From Akkermansia muciniphila (lineage in GTDB: Bacteria; Verrucomicrobiota; Verrucomicrobiia; Verrucomicrobiales; Akkermansiaceae): a stretch of DNA of 56,675 nt. This document shows, piece by piece, positions 8,588 through 17,165 of the stretch. Below the pieces are notes generated by a model. That model made no database searches. It was given only the letters and a program-made list of their open reading frames with translations, and was not told where the DNA came from. A program made the translations under genes and the position numbers. The stretch's first letter is position 1, and every line of letters starts with the position of its first letter. Location of the stretch: assembly GCA_945874895.1 (NCBI GenBank), contig CAMCIC010000019.1:1-56675 (forward strand), given 5' to 3'.

Positions 8588-9946
8588 TTAATGGATGGGA
8601 TGGATCTCCCCTTTGGGAGAGGATTTCGTCACTTGGCTAAAATACCATGCTCCCAGTGCACAAAGCGCGAATCCCGCGATACCCAGCCCCAGCGCAAAAT
8701 CGTGGAAGTAGGCCAAATGGGAGCTTGAAGCACCACCCAGGTCTTTGAACATCTGCATCAGAGCCGATCCAGTGTATCCGGCGGAATCCGCCAACTGGAT
8801 GCCAAAAACCGCAGTTCCCGCACTTCCTGTCGCCGCCATCAAACGCTCAAACAATACCGCATTGATCGGAACGTAAGCCAAATAGGCCCCCAAACCAGTG
8901 CCAATCATCCACCACATGCCGCTGATCATCTGACGCTGTATCGCCCAGGTGCAGAGCGCTAACAACAGCATGCCCAACATCATCGAACCATAAGTGAGCA
9001 TCAGTGCACGACGATGATCGCGTATCATATTCAATAACGAAAGAACAGCCAATGAGACCACCGCCACAGGAATTTCCGTCCGAGTAAACAACGCCGTATC
9101 CTGCGATCCGTATCCAAGATTCTTGAAAATCTCGACCCCAAAATTATCGCGAAAATCACGAAAAGCGGTGAGAAAAACGTAAAACACAATCAGCATGATG
9201 AGCCCGGGAGCGAACCGACGGAAAAAATCCGCGCGTGCCGCACGATCCATCGGTTCACGCGGCTGGCGGGCCGCAATGTCGACATCGTCAGGCGCAGGCA
9301 GACAGCTCAACACCCACACGGATATCAAAAAAATGGGTAAAAACAATGAAGCTGTAGTAGCGGGCATCCATGATTCAGAGACCCCGCAGCTACCCATCAA
9401 CCATCGACCCACGTCCTTGACCGTCGCACTCGCTACGATGAATGAACCGCATAATGCCGTCATCAGCAGGTCCGAACATCGGCGGCCTTCCAAGTATCCA
9501 ACCACCAAGCCCCATACCATGCCCAGCGGCAATCCGTTGATAAAAATGGCAAGAGTTTTCCAAGAACCGGGCAACACTGCGAATAGAAATAGGGAACCCC
9601 ACGCGATGCCGATGAAAGTCAACAGTAAGGGCGCGCGCCGCGACCTGCCAGCCTCGGAGCAAATCCTCACTCCCAAGTATTTTGAAAGGGTGTAACCGAC
9701 AATCTGACTGAGGATCAGCGCCGTTTTCAAGCCGATCACACCACCCGCGAAGGTCTGTCCAGCGAAAGTCGCTGCCGTAAATGGACGACGAAATGCATAC
9801 ATCGAAAAGTAGGCCGAAAAGGCGGCGATAGCCGCCACCAGAATGATCATGACATGCGGTTGGCGAGCCATTCGCGTTTTAAGCATCGAACCGAATTCTC
9901 CGGATGAACCAGCCTCATGATTCGATGAATGTGGGTGATGGGGCAT
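8588..9946 (-). CDS. MFS transporter of the DUF5690 type, phosphonate operon
   Basis: The 452-residue (at most) polytopic protein has about 12 hydrophobic segments starting near residue 33 (VMIILVAAIAAFSAYFSMYAF). The motif YAFRRPFTAATF after the first segment and the overall pattern match the DUF5690 family as I recall it. It is a member of the major facilitator type and lacks ATPase or binding-protein partners. As first gene of the operon it is the obvious candidate importer for the phosphonate or its ester. In-frame ATGs at 9886 and 9871 are alternative starts; the first ~25 residues are His/Ser-rich and poorly conserved in character, so a shorter protein is plausible. Specificity is inferred from context only. 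Confidence 0.78.
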   Translation of the reverse strand: MPHHPHSSNHEAGSSGEFGSMLKTRMARQPHVMIILVAAIAAFSAYFSMYAFRRPFTAATFAGQTFAGGVIGLKTALILSQIVGYTLSKYLGVRICSEAGRSRRAPLLLTFIGIAWGSLFLFAVLPGSWKTLAIFINGLPLGMVWGLVVGYLEGRRCSDLLMTALCGSFIVASATVKDVGRWLMGSCGVSESWMPATTASLFLPIFLISVWVLSCLPAPDDVDIAARQPREPMDRAARADFFRRFAPGLIMLIVFYVFLTAFRDFRDNFGVEIFKNLGYGSQDTALFTRTEIPVAVVSLAVLSLLNMIRDHRRALMLTYGSMMLGMLLLALCTWAIQRQMISGMWWMIGTGLGAYLAYVPINAVLFERLMAATGSAGTAVFGIQLADSAGYTGSALMQMFKDLGGASSSHLAYFHDFALGLGIAGFALCALGAWYFSQVTKSSPKGEIHPIH

Positions 9947-10048
9947 AGCGTGATGACACTGTTCGAATCACATTGCTGAGGGCGCGCGCAGGTCATCAAG
10001 TAGAGAGAGATCCTCGACAACGATGGCGGGATGATCGTGTTTCGCAAC

Positions 10049-10075
10049 GTGGCAATTGTGGCAGCGAATTGCCAC
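10049..10075. promoter_or_regulatory. Palindromic operator candidate GTGGCAATT-N9-AATTGCCAC
   Basis: A perfect 9-bp inverted repeat with a 9-base spacer lies in the 195-bp region between the divergent transporter operon and the regulator gene. The spacer begins GTGGCA, so it is also a partial direct repeat, as often found at AraC-type half sites. A further AATTGC occurs at 10091-10096. It is well placed to be the binding site of the regulator at 10142 controlling both directions. Confidence 0.55.
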
Positions 10076-10141
10076 TAAGGCTATGGCATAATTGCGATAT
10101 TTATTGACAATTTCACCATTCTGCACTCACCTTTTGTAACG

Positions 10142-11356
10142 ATGGCACATCCGTATGCATCCCTCATGTTAGAACAGAACGCCATGCCGCCGCGAGTTGG
10201 CGTGCGCTTGATTGATTGGGCTCAGGGATTCAGCTATCGGTTGTATGAGGGCATTCTCGATTTTCATCGCAAGGGTCATCCTATGGTGTTGGATTTTGAG
10301 CAGCCGAATGCCCGTGAAATTCATCCTGTGCGCATTGACCGATACTGGAAAGGCGACGGGTTGTTGGTATTTCGCTATACGGCAAGCGAGGCGAAAACAT
10401 GGAAGTCGCAAGGTATGGCCGTCGTCAATCTAAGCACGGAATCGCCCGCTGGAAAACCGCATTTCCCGCGAGTGACTCTGGACAACGAAGCAGCAGGCAT
10501 CATGGCTGCGGAACATTTCTTATCCCTGCAATTGCAAAACTTCGCCGTGGTAGTCGACGAGCACCGACTTTACTCGCGCGCGCGTGCTACAGGATTTCAA
10601 ATGCGAATTGCCCAATCTGGCAAATTGGCGCAACGCATTTCGATTCCTACCAGCAAGTTTTCTCCGGCTTCTCGTGCTGCGCGAAATTTGCAAGCTGCCA
10701 TGCTGGCACTAAGCAAATTGGCTCTGCCCTGTGGCATTTTCTGCAAAGACGACTTATGCGCGGTTTGGATGATCCGCGCAGTGCATCAACTGGGCTTGCG
10801 TGTTCCTCAAGATATCGCAATTCTGGGCGTAAGTGATGACGTCGTGTATTGCATGGCCACCACTCCGGCCATATCCAGTTTGCACTATCCCGGACGCGAC
10901 ATCGGCCATGCCGCCGCCGAATTGCTTGATCGTATGATGCGTGGCGAATCCGTGGACCCAGAAACCCATATTCGCATCCCACCCAAGAGACTGGTAGTTC
11001 GGGAATCCTCTGGGCCCGTGGAGCTACCAGATGCCGTGGTGACAAGCTCGCTCCGCTGGATACGCAGCACGACTCCCCAACGCGCTGTAACCGTGGAGGA
11101 ATTATGCCTTGTGCTCGGCGTATCACGCGAAATCCTCAGACAAAAATTTCATGCCGTTTTGGGCAAATCGCCAAAACAAGTCATCGATGAAATGCGATCC
11201 GACATCGTAAGCGAGCATTTGCGCCATTCAGAGGATACAGTGGAAGAAATCGCCATTCGTTGCGGTTTTTCCGGCAGTGACGACTTGTGTCGTTTTTTTA
11301 AACGCACCAAAGGATCTACGATCAGCGAGTGGCGAAGAATGCGCAGCGGAAACTAA
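10142..11356 (+). CDS. XylR-type regulator: LacI-like sensor fused to AraC HTH
   Basis: The 404-residue transcription factor. Residues ~15-300 form a periplasmic-binding-protein-like sensor of the LacI/GalR type (VTLDNEAAGIMAAEHF, ILGVSDDVVYCMATTPAISS, MMRGES). Residues ~300-400 are a double helix-turn-helix AraC domain ending in the typical EIAIRCGFSGSDDLCRFFKR. This domain order is that of XylR of E. coli, where the ligand is a sugar; here the ligand is more likely a phosphonate or an intermediate (inference from location). It is divergent from the transporter-phnY operon and converges, with a 20-base gap, on the ADH/MFS pair, so it is flanked on both sides by its probable targets. Confidence 0.88.
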   Translation: MAHPYASLMLEQNAMPPRVGVRLIDWAQGFSYRLYEGILDFHRKGHPMVLDFEQPNAREIHPVRIDRYWKGDGLLVFRYTASEAKTWKSQGMAVVNLSTESPAGKPHFPRVTLDNEAAGIMAAEHFLSLQLQNFAVVVDEHRLYSRARATGFQMRIAQSGKLAQRISIPTSKFSPASRAARNLQAAMLALSKLALPCGIFCKDDLCAVWMIRAVHQLGLRVPQDIAILGVSDDVVYCMATTPAISSLHYPGRDIGHAAAELLDRMMRGESVDPETHIRIPPKRLVVRESSGPVELPDAVVTSSLRWIRSTTPQRAVTVEELCLVLGVSREILRQKFHAVLGKSPKQVIDEMRSDIVSEHLRHSEDTVEEIAIRCGFSGSDDLCRFFKRTKGSTISEWRRMRSGN

Positions 11357-11376
11357 CGTATGCATTCCGCGCTCGG

Positions 11377-12483
11377 TCAAACACGGCCGTCAGGCATCAG
11401 GGCGACACGACGTCCAGGCAACAGAGAAGATGCAGCAAAGGCGGCTTCGATTTCCTCCAGGGGAAATACGCCTCCTGTCAGGATATCATACGGAACCTTA
11501 CCCACAGTATCCGTAAGAAAATCGACAGCAGTGACAAGATCCTGAGGGATATAATTATGAAGGCCGCGTAAGGTCAGCATGCGCCTCACAAGATCATTCG
11601 CATCCAGTGATAGAAATGCACCAGGTGTCGTTGTTCCCGCGATCACAGCCACTCCACCGGTGCGCGTCGCTGCAATCGCATCCGCTGCTGCTACAGCCGC
11701 GCCGGAAAATTCTAACGAAACATCCGCACCGCGCCCGTTGGTGAGATCGCCGAGCAAGTCACGAAGTTCATGAGGCAGCGCGAAATCATCAGCGCCAAAG
11801 CTCATGGCGGGAACGCGTCTCTCGTTGCTCACATCACAAGCAACAATGCGCGCTGCACCAGCATGGCGAGCCATCGCAATGGCATTCAAACCCAACACAC
11901 CGCAGCCCATCACAGCCACCACGGAACCCTCCACGGATTCGGCAAGACGCAATGCCGCTGCCACTGTTGATACCGCGCAGTTTGCAGGAGCAGCTAACAC
12001 ATCGGGAAGGGCCTCCGGTAGCTTGAGAATGCCCGTGCCCGCATGCAGAATGCAGCATTCCGCAAACCCGCCGCTGAACACTTTTCCCGGCGAGATGGCA
12101 TTGTGACCGTATTTGAACAAACGCTCACATTTCTGGGGGAGTCCGCGATGGCAAAAAAAACATTGGCCGCAGGAGGCTGCAATGGTCCAAGTGATCCGAT
12201 CACCCTCGCTGAGAATCTGGCCTTTGAGATCCATGCGGGGTGCCTGCTCTCCGAAGGCGGCGATGCGCCCCACGATTTCGTGGCCTAACACACAGGGTGT
12301 AGGCTCGATGCGCCTGCCGTGCCAAGTATGCAAATCACTTCCACAGATGGTGCTACAAGTGACATCCACCAGCATTTCCCCGCGACCGGGACGCGGCTTA
12401 TCAAACTCCTTCAGACAGAACGGTTGACCTTGACCAGAAAAAATGGCGGCGAGTGTACGCGAGGAAGAGCGCGGTAGGGTCAT
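11377..12483 (-). CDS. Zinc-dependent alcohol dehydrogenase of a phosphonate cluster
   Basis: The 368-residue medium-chain dehydrogenase/reductase. The catalytic zinc site is represented by TICGSDLHTWHG and GHEIVG; the structural zinc by CGQCFFCHRGLPQKC (C-x2-C-x2-C-x7-C); the nucleotide fold by VAVMGCGVLGLNAIAMA. Alcohol dehydrogenases of this kind are a known accessory of phosphonate gene clusters and probably act on a hydroxylated phosphonate or a derived alcohol/aldehyde; the actual reaction is not known to me. Its start overlaps the stop of the upstream MFS gene by ATGA (12480-12483), so the two are translationally coupled. Confidence 0.85.
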   Translation of the reverse strand: MTLPRSSSRTLAAIFSGQGQPFCLKEFDKPRPGRGEMLVDVTCSTICGSDLHTWHGRRIEPTPCVLGHEIVGRIAAFGEQAPRMDLKGQILSEGDRITWTIAASCGQCFFCHRGLPQKCERLFKYGHNAISPGKVFSGGFAECCILHAGTGILKLPEALPDVLAAPANCAVSTVAAALRLAESVEGSVVAVMGCGVLGLNAIAMARHAGAARIVACDVSNERRVPAMSFGADDFALPHELRDLLGDLTNGRGADVSLEFSGAAVAAADAIAATRTGGVAVIAGTTTPGAFLSLDANDLVRRMLTLRGLHNYIPQDLVTAVDFLTDTVGKVPYDILTGGVFPLEEIEAAFAASSLLPGRRVALMPDGRV

Positions 12484-13727
12484 ACTTTTTTACAAATGAA
12501 TGTCATTAAGATCGCACCGGCGAGGCACGCGACGGAGACAACAGGAAAGACCATGCTTGTCGAATGTTGGGTCTCGATCAAATGACCAATCAGTGGCTCA
12601 CCCAATCCAGCAAACAAATAGGCGAAAAAATTCATCATGCCTGTGCCCGTGCCCGCAAGTTTTTTCCCTAACAAATCAGGACACAACGCCCAAAATGCCG
12701 ATTGCGGACCATAAACGAAGAATCCCGTGAGAAACAACAGAGGAACTGCCAGCACGGAGCAAGAAGCAAGCATCGACATACCCATCGCGCAGCACGAGGC
12801 ACAAGTCAGAAACAAGACAATGGGCATGGCGCGTCGACCACCGAAGATCCGATCTGAGACCCACCCGGCCGATACCGCACCCACGGCCATACCGACTGGC
12901 AACGCGACCGAAATCCATTTCTCCTGGGAGTCTTTCCAATTTTCTCCCAAGAAATGCACAGGCACCCATACGAGCAAACCATAGCGCGCCAAATTTTGAA
13001 ATCCGATGGCGGCACAACCGAAAAGAAAGGGCACCGAGCGGAAACCGCAGCGGTAACGTTGCCACCAGTTCATTTCATTCACCGTATCATCGGCCCCATC
13101 CGTCTGCGCGTCTGCCTGCTCCAAGATGTCAGAAAAACCACGGTCGGATGGCTTTTCGCGCACTAGCAACCAGAACGTGACGCAGCCTATCAGCATCAAG
13201 ATCACCGGCCCGCGGAAAATCCAGCGCCATCCCAAATCCACCACGGTATTCGCCATCACATAGGTCAACACCGACGACATCCCTGCGGCAAAAACATAGG
13301 CTCCATAGACGCGACCGCGATGCACCTTGCCCCACCAGTTCGAAAGTATCCGACTTCCAGGCGCCCACCCCATGGACTGAACGAACCCATTGCCCGCCCA
13401 CGGCACTAACACACCCGCAAGGCCGCCGGCAAAACTGGTGAGGACGTTCATCAAGAAAGACAACAGTCCGCCCAAGCCCATCAAACGTCGCCCGCCGAAG
13501 CGATCCGCCAAGGGGCCGTTGATCGCCTGACCCACTGCATAACTCCACAACAAGGCCGAACTGCACCAACCCAACGCCGCTTTGCTCAAACCCAACTCTT
13601 GTGAGATTCCCGGAATGGCAAAACCGAAATTCTGTCGCCCCGTGTAATAAAACAAATAGCAAAACATCACCAGCAGCAAAGTGCGGACTCGCGCGCGATG
13701 AAAGCTAGAGGTTGTTTGCTCTGACAT
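12480..13727 (-). CDS. MFS transporter of the organophosphate:phosphate antiporter type
   Basis: The 415-residue 12-segment transporter. The first segment holds FYYTGRQNFGFAIPGI, close to the signature start of the GlpT/UhpT/PgtP group, followed by GPLADRFGGRRLMG (the MFS loop 2-3 motif), SMGWAPGSRILSNWW and GLGEPLIGHLI. Members of this group exchange organophosphates for phosphate, so uptake of an organophosphonate or export linked to released phosphate is plausible. It is the promoter-proximal gene of the pair with the alcohol dehydrogenase. The promoter should lie in 13728-13808, where I see no clear copy of the AATTGC operator. Confidence 0.82.
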   Translation of the reverse strand: MSEQTTSSFHRARVRTLLLVMFCYLFYYTGRQNFGFAIPGISQELGLSKAALGWCSSALLWSYAVGQAINGPLADRFGGRRLMGLGGLLSFLMNVLTSFAGGLAGVLVPWAGNGFVQSMGWAPGSRILSNWWGKVHRGRVYGAYVFAAGMSSVLTYVMANTVVDLGWRWIFRGPVILMLIGCVTFWLLVREKPSDRGFSDILEQADAQTDGADDTVNEMNWWQRYRCGFRSVPFLFGCAAIGFQNLARYGLLVWVPVHFLGENWKDSQEKWISVALPVGMAVGAVSAGWVSDRIFGGRRAMPIVLFLTCASCCAMGMSMLASCSVLAVPLLFLTGFFVYGPQSAFWALCPDLLGKKLAGTGTGMMNFFAYLFAGLGEPLIGHLIETQHSTSMVFPVVSVACLAGAILMTFICKKV

Positions 13728-13808
13728 ACTACGCTTGATTATGAGCGCACGCTCAGGGTGACAAGAAAAATTTTGATTCCCTCAGCAGACTGACGCAAGG
13801 ATGTCTCA

Positions 13809-16800
13809 TCATTTCAAAATACTGAGGTATTCGATCAGGTCGCGTAGTTCCCGCTTCTGCAGCATGGAATCCATCGGTGGCATCATCGATATCGGAACCG
13901 TGCGCTGTGTGATCTGATCAAGCGCAACAGTGGTCAGCGATTGATCGGCTCCGCGCACTTGCAACTCGCGCGCAGTTTCTTTCTCCACAATGCCACTGAT
14001 GGTCTTGCCATCCTTGCAAGAGATCATGATCACATCGTATCCCTTGGCGATGCGTGCATTGGGGAGAACCAATGATTCTAACAATTGCTCGCGATTCATG
14101 CGCTTGGCGATCTTTGACAAATCCGGTCCTACTTCCGCGCCTTCGCCACCGATCTTGTGGCAACGAGTGCATTGCGCTGCAAGATGCTCCAGCGCGACCT
14201 GTTTGCCTTTGGCCGCATTTCCTCCATCCAGCGTTTCACGATAGGCTGCCAATTTGTCCTGTGAAGAACGGGACGCATCATAGGTTTTCAAGGCATCGGT
14301 CAAAGCCGCGTCTTGCTGGGCGTGCGCAGCTTCTAACAAATCAAGAACAACCGCAGACGGGACTTTGCCCTCACGCAGTTTTGCCATCCATTCCAAAAGA
14401 AGTTGTCTCGCTTGTGGTGTTTTCACTCCCGCCAGAATGGCAAAGCTTTCCTGCATCTCCGGTGTTTTTCCTGCAGCAAGAATTTTCCCCAAAGTGGGCA
14501 CGAGTGGCGCTGTTGCATGGCCCGATCGAGACAACAACTGCAAGGCACTGAAGCGCAATCCGGAATCGCCCGAATCCAACGAAATGGCGCTAGCACGAGG
14601 AAGATCGGCATCTTTCAAGGCGGCCAGTGTTTCCAAGGCAACCCTTCGCAAACGGCCCGCTTGTTTTTCATCAGCCACCAGACGATGCAAGGTCTCGCTC
14701 GCTTGCTGATACTGGGCACTGCGCACAAGCTGGCAGGCCAACTCGCGAATTTCTAAGGAATCATCACCGAACAATTTTCCCGCGGTGCTGGCGAGCGCCG
14801 CTTGCAAGTCCGCCACCGGCCGTTTTTCCAGCGGTCGGTAACGACCCTCCACGCGATCGAGGGGCTCTGGCTCACACCAAGTGAGAAGAGTCTCCAACGC
14901 CTCGATTCGCATGCTTTCCGGCGCGGAGGACATCGCGGCATAGTTTATCAGGGCTTTTGCCGCGGAGGCGCCTCCGATGCGCAAATTGGCGGAGATGGCT
15001 CGACGAATGAGCACGGGGTTGTGATCTTTCGCAACACTCAGCAAGGCGGCTAAATCTGGCATAGCGGCGAGTAGGGAATCATCATCGTGAATCGCGCGCG
15101 CCGCTTCCGCCACCACGAGTGAATCAAGATCCTCGAGAAAAACGACTACTTCTTTAGCTGCGATGCGACGCAGAGCTACCACAGCCGCTAGGCGAACCGT
15201 CGTGTTTTTATGATCATGCAACTGAGCAAGCGATTCGGCATGTTTGGCGGCACATCCTGCGAATGCGGCAATGCCGGCGTGAAGAAGAAAACGATCGTCT
15301 GTCGCGCGATTGGCGATCATTTGGCTGATCGCAGGCACATCCACCTCAGAGCCCGTCTTTGCCAAGGCCATGGCAGCGTGAAAACAAACGCGGGCCTCGG
15401 GATCCTTGAGAGCTTCTCTCAACGAAGTGGCAGCCGATCTCAGCCCCGCATCGCCCAGAACCTTCGCCGCTTGCGAACGAACTTCCGGATGTTTGTCATG
15501 CAAAAGTGCTATCAGTGGCGCCACGGCGGCGGCATCTCGACGACCCATTTGACCGAGGCCCCAGATGGCATGGAGCCTACCGAGCAAAGTCTTCTGCTCC
15601 ATAGCGCGCGCGAGTAATTCTTTTTTCCCTTCACGCGAGACGAGCGAGAATTGAGCCGCAAGTCTCACGCGCTGGTCTTCGTGATCGAGCATCTGCGTTA
15701 GCTCACCCTTCGATTTTTTCTCCATCCCTTCGCGCAAGAGGGACTGTGTGGAAGCACGTTGCGGATTTTTCTCGTGGTTGTCGCAATCCAGCTTCCAGAT
15801 TTTCCCTTTGTTATGGGGCTCCCACACCGCACTGTTCCAATCGGCCACATACAAGGCACCATCAGGACCCCAAGCCAGACCAGTCATCATCGGCCCGCTA
15901 TGCGCTAGCTTCTCATTCACCATACGAAACCCCGCACCTACAGGCTCCACTTGAAATGCCGTGAGTTTACGACCCGGAAATTGTGTAAGAAAAAACGTGT
16001 CTTTCCACTCACCACCTAAAGCCGTTCCAGGGTTGTATACCAATCCACTCGGACCATCCGAATAATTGGACAAAGGCGGTGTGATATAAGCCGCCTGCCC
16101 ATCCCATTCGGGCACGGCCAGTTTTTCATCCATCCAGGGATTGTATCCGCTGCCACGGTATTGCCAATTGCAGCGCCAACCGCTATCGCTACGCTCTGTG
16201 ATGTAAACAAATCGTTCGCGCTCGCCCTTAAAATCTCCATCATTGTCTACCGTAAAAAGATTGCCCCATTGATCAAAGGCGATCTCCTGCGGATTGCGTA
16301 AGCCACGGGCAAAGACTTCGAATCCACTACCGTCGATCTCACAACGCAATACCGCACCCTCGTGAGCGACTTTGTGAATTTTGCCTTTGTCGTCGGTCAC
16401 GTTCAAACCCTTATCGCCTATGCTCCAGTAGATCCTTCCATCTGGCCCCACAGTCAATCCATGCATATCGTGACCTGAGTAGGCAATGTGCACGCCAAAC
16501 CCTTCCAGCATGATCTCTTTTTTGTAATCCGCCGCGCCCGGTTTACGCTCCTCATCAAACTTCCACAAACGAGGAAGGGCCGTCAGATATATGTTCCCCT
16601 GATGGCTCATGATACCTGCCGCCACCCCCGTCATGGCGTCGTTGAGTCCATCGACAAAAACCGTGCTCGTATCGGCACGGCCATTGCCTTGCTTATCCTC
16701 GATGCGCAGGACTTTTTCCGATAAAACGGCAAGGTCGCGGAAATCTGATACGCCATCGCCATTCCGATCCTTCAACCAGCTTTTGTTGCGGTCGCTCATT

Positions 16801-17105
16801 TCCGGCGACATGACACGACGATAAAATGCTTCGCGTTCTGCCACACTCTCCATCGCCAGTGTCTGCGTGACCCAATCGCGGTGTGAACGGATGTCGAGTT
16901 CACTTTCCTTGCGGCGTATCGTCTGCGTCACATAAGCGCGACCTTGGTGATCCATGGAAATCGCCACCGGACTGCCCAGTAAAGAGTCGTCCGCCCACTC
17001 ACTCCCCTGCAAGCGTGTTGCTGTTGCTTGCTTCTGAGCGAACAACGGTGAAGAAAAAACAATTAAGGTCAAAACCGGAAGAGCCGTACGAAGCATGACA
17101 TGCAA
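13809..17105 (-). CDS. PVC-type membrane-bound dehydrogenase, beta-propeller + HEAT + cytochrome c
   Basis: The 1,098-residue exported protein with signal peptide (residues 4-23, ending SSPLFA). Residues ~30-440 form a beta-propeller of the glucose/sorbosone dehydrogenase type (DGRIYWSIGDKG, ARGLRNPQEIAFDQWGNLF, GLAWGPDGALYVADW). Residues ~450-950 are HEAT-like helical repeats (LHDKHPEVRSQAAKVLGDAG). The C-terminal domain binds one c-type haem through CTRCHK (C979, C982, H983) and GPDLSKIAKRM. This domain order is typical of planctomycete and verrucomicrobial proteins thought to oxidise sugars in the periplasm; the substrate is unknown. In-frame ATG at 17096 is an alternative start. The gene stands alone between the phosphonate MFS and murCB. 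Confidence 0.88.
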   Translation of the reverse strand: MHVMLRTALPVLTLIVFSSPLFAQKQATATRLQGSEWADDSLLGSPVAISMDHQGRAYVTQTIRRKESELDIRSHRDWVTQTLAMESVAEREAFYRRVMSPEMSDRNKSWLKDRNGDGVSDFRDLAVLSEKVLRIEDKQGNGRADTSTVFVDGLNDAMTGVAAGIMSHQGNIYLTALPRLWKFDEERKPGAADYKKEIMLEGFGVHIAYSGHDMHGLTVGPDGRIYWSIGDKGLNVTDDKGKIHKVAHEGAVLRCEIDGSGFEVFARGLRNPQEIAFDQWGNLFTVDNDGDFKGERERFVYITERSDSGWRCNWQYRGSGYNPWMDEKLAVPEWDGQAAYITPPLSNYSDGPSGLVYNPGTALGGEWKDTFFLTQFPGRKLTAFQVEPVGAGFRMVNEKLAHSGPMMTGLAWGPDGALYVADWNSAVWEPHNKGKIWKLDCDNHEKNPQRASTQSLLREGMEKKSKGELTQMLDHEDQRVRLAAQFSLVSREGKKELLARAMEQKTLLGRLHAIWGLGQMGRRDAAAVAPLIALLHDKHPEVRSQAAKVLGDAGLRSAATSLREALKDPEARVCFHAAMALAKTGSEVDVPAISQMIANRATDDRFLLHAGIAAFAGCAAKHAESLAQLHDHKNTTVRLAAVVALRRIAAKEVVVFLEDLDSLVVAEAARAIHDDDSLLAAMPDLAALLSVAKDHNPVLIRRAISANLRIGGASAAKALINYAAMSSAPESMRIEALETLLTWCEPEPLDRVEGRYRPLEKRPVADLQAALASTAGKLFGDDSLEIRELACQLVRSAQYQQASETLHRLVADEKQAGRLRRVALETLAALKDADLPRASAISLDSGDSGLRFSALQLLSRSGHATAPLVPTLGKILAAGKTPEMQESFAILAGVKTPQARQLLLEWMAKLREGKVPSAVVLDLLEAAHAQQDAALTDALKTYDASRSSQDKLAAYRETLDGGNAAKGKQVALEHLAAQCTRCHKIGGEGAEVGPDLSKIAKRMNREQLLESLVLPNARIAKGYDVIMISCKDGKTISGIVEKETARELQVRGADQSLTTVALDQITQRTVPISMMPPMDSMLQKRELRDLIEYLSILK

Positions 17106-17165
17106 CTAGCACAGATTTTGTGCCAAGCAAAGCAGGGAATCCAACCTACAAAGGCAAAGCCATTC

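Noticed and set aside
13744-13755. GAGCG-CA-CGCTC palindrome upstream of the MFS gene
   Set aside because: Short arms and no resemblance to the AATTGC operator candidate.
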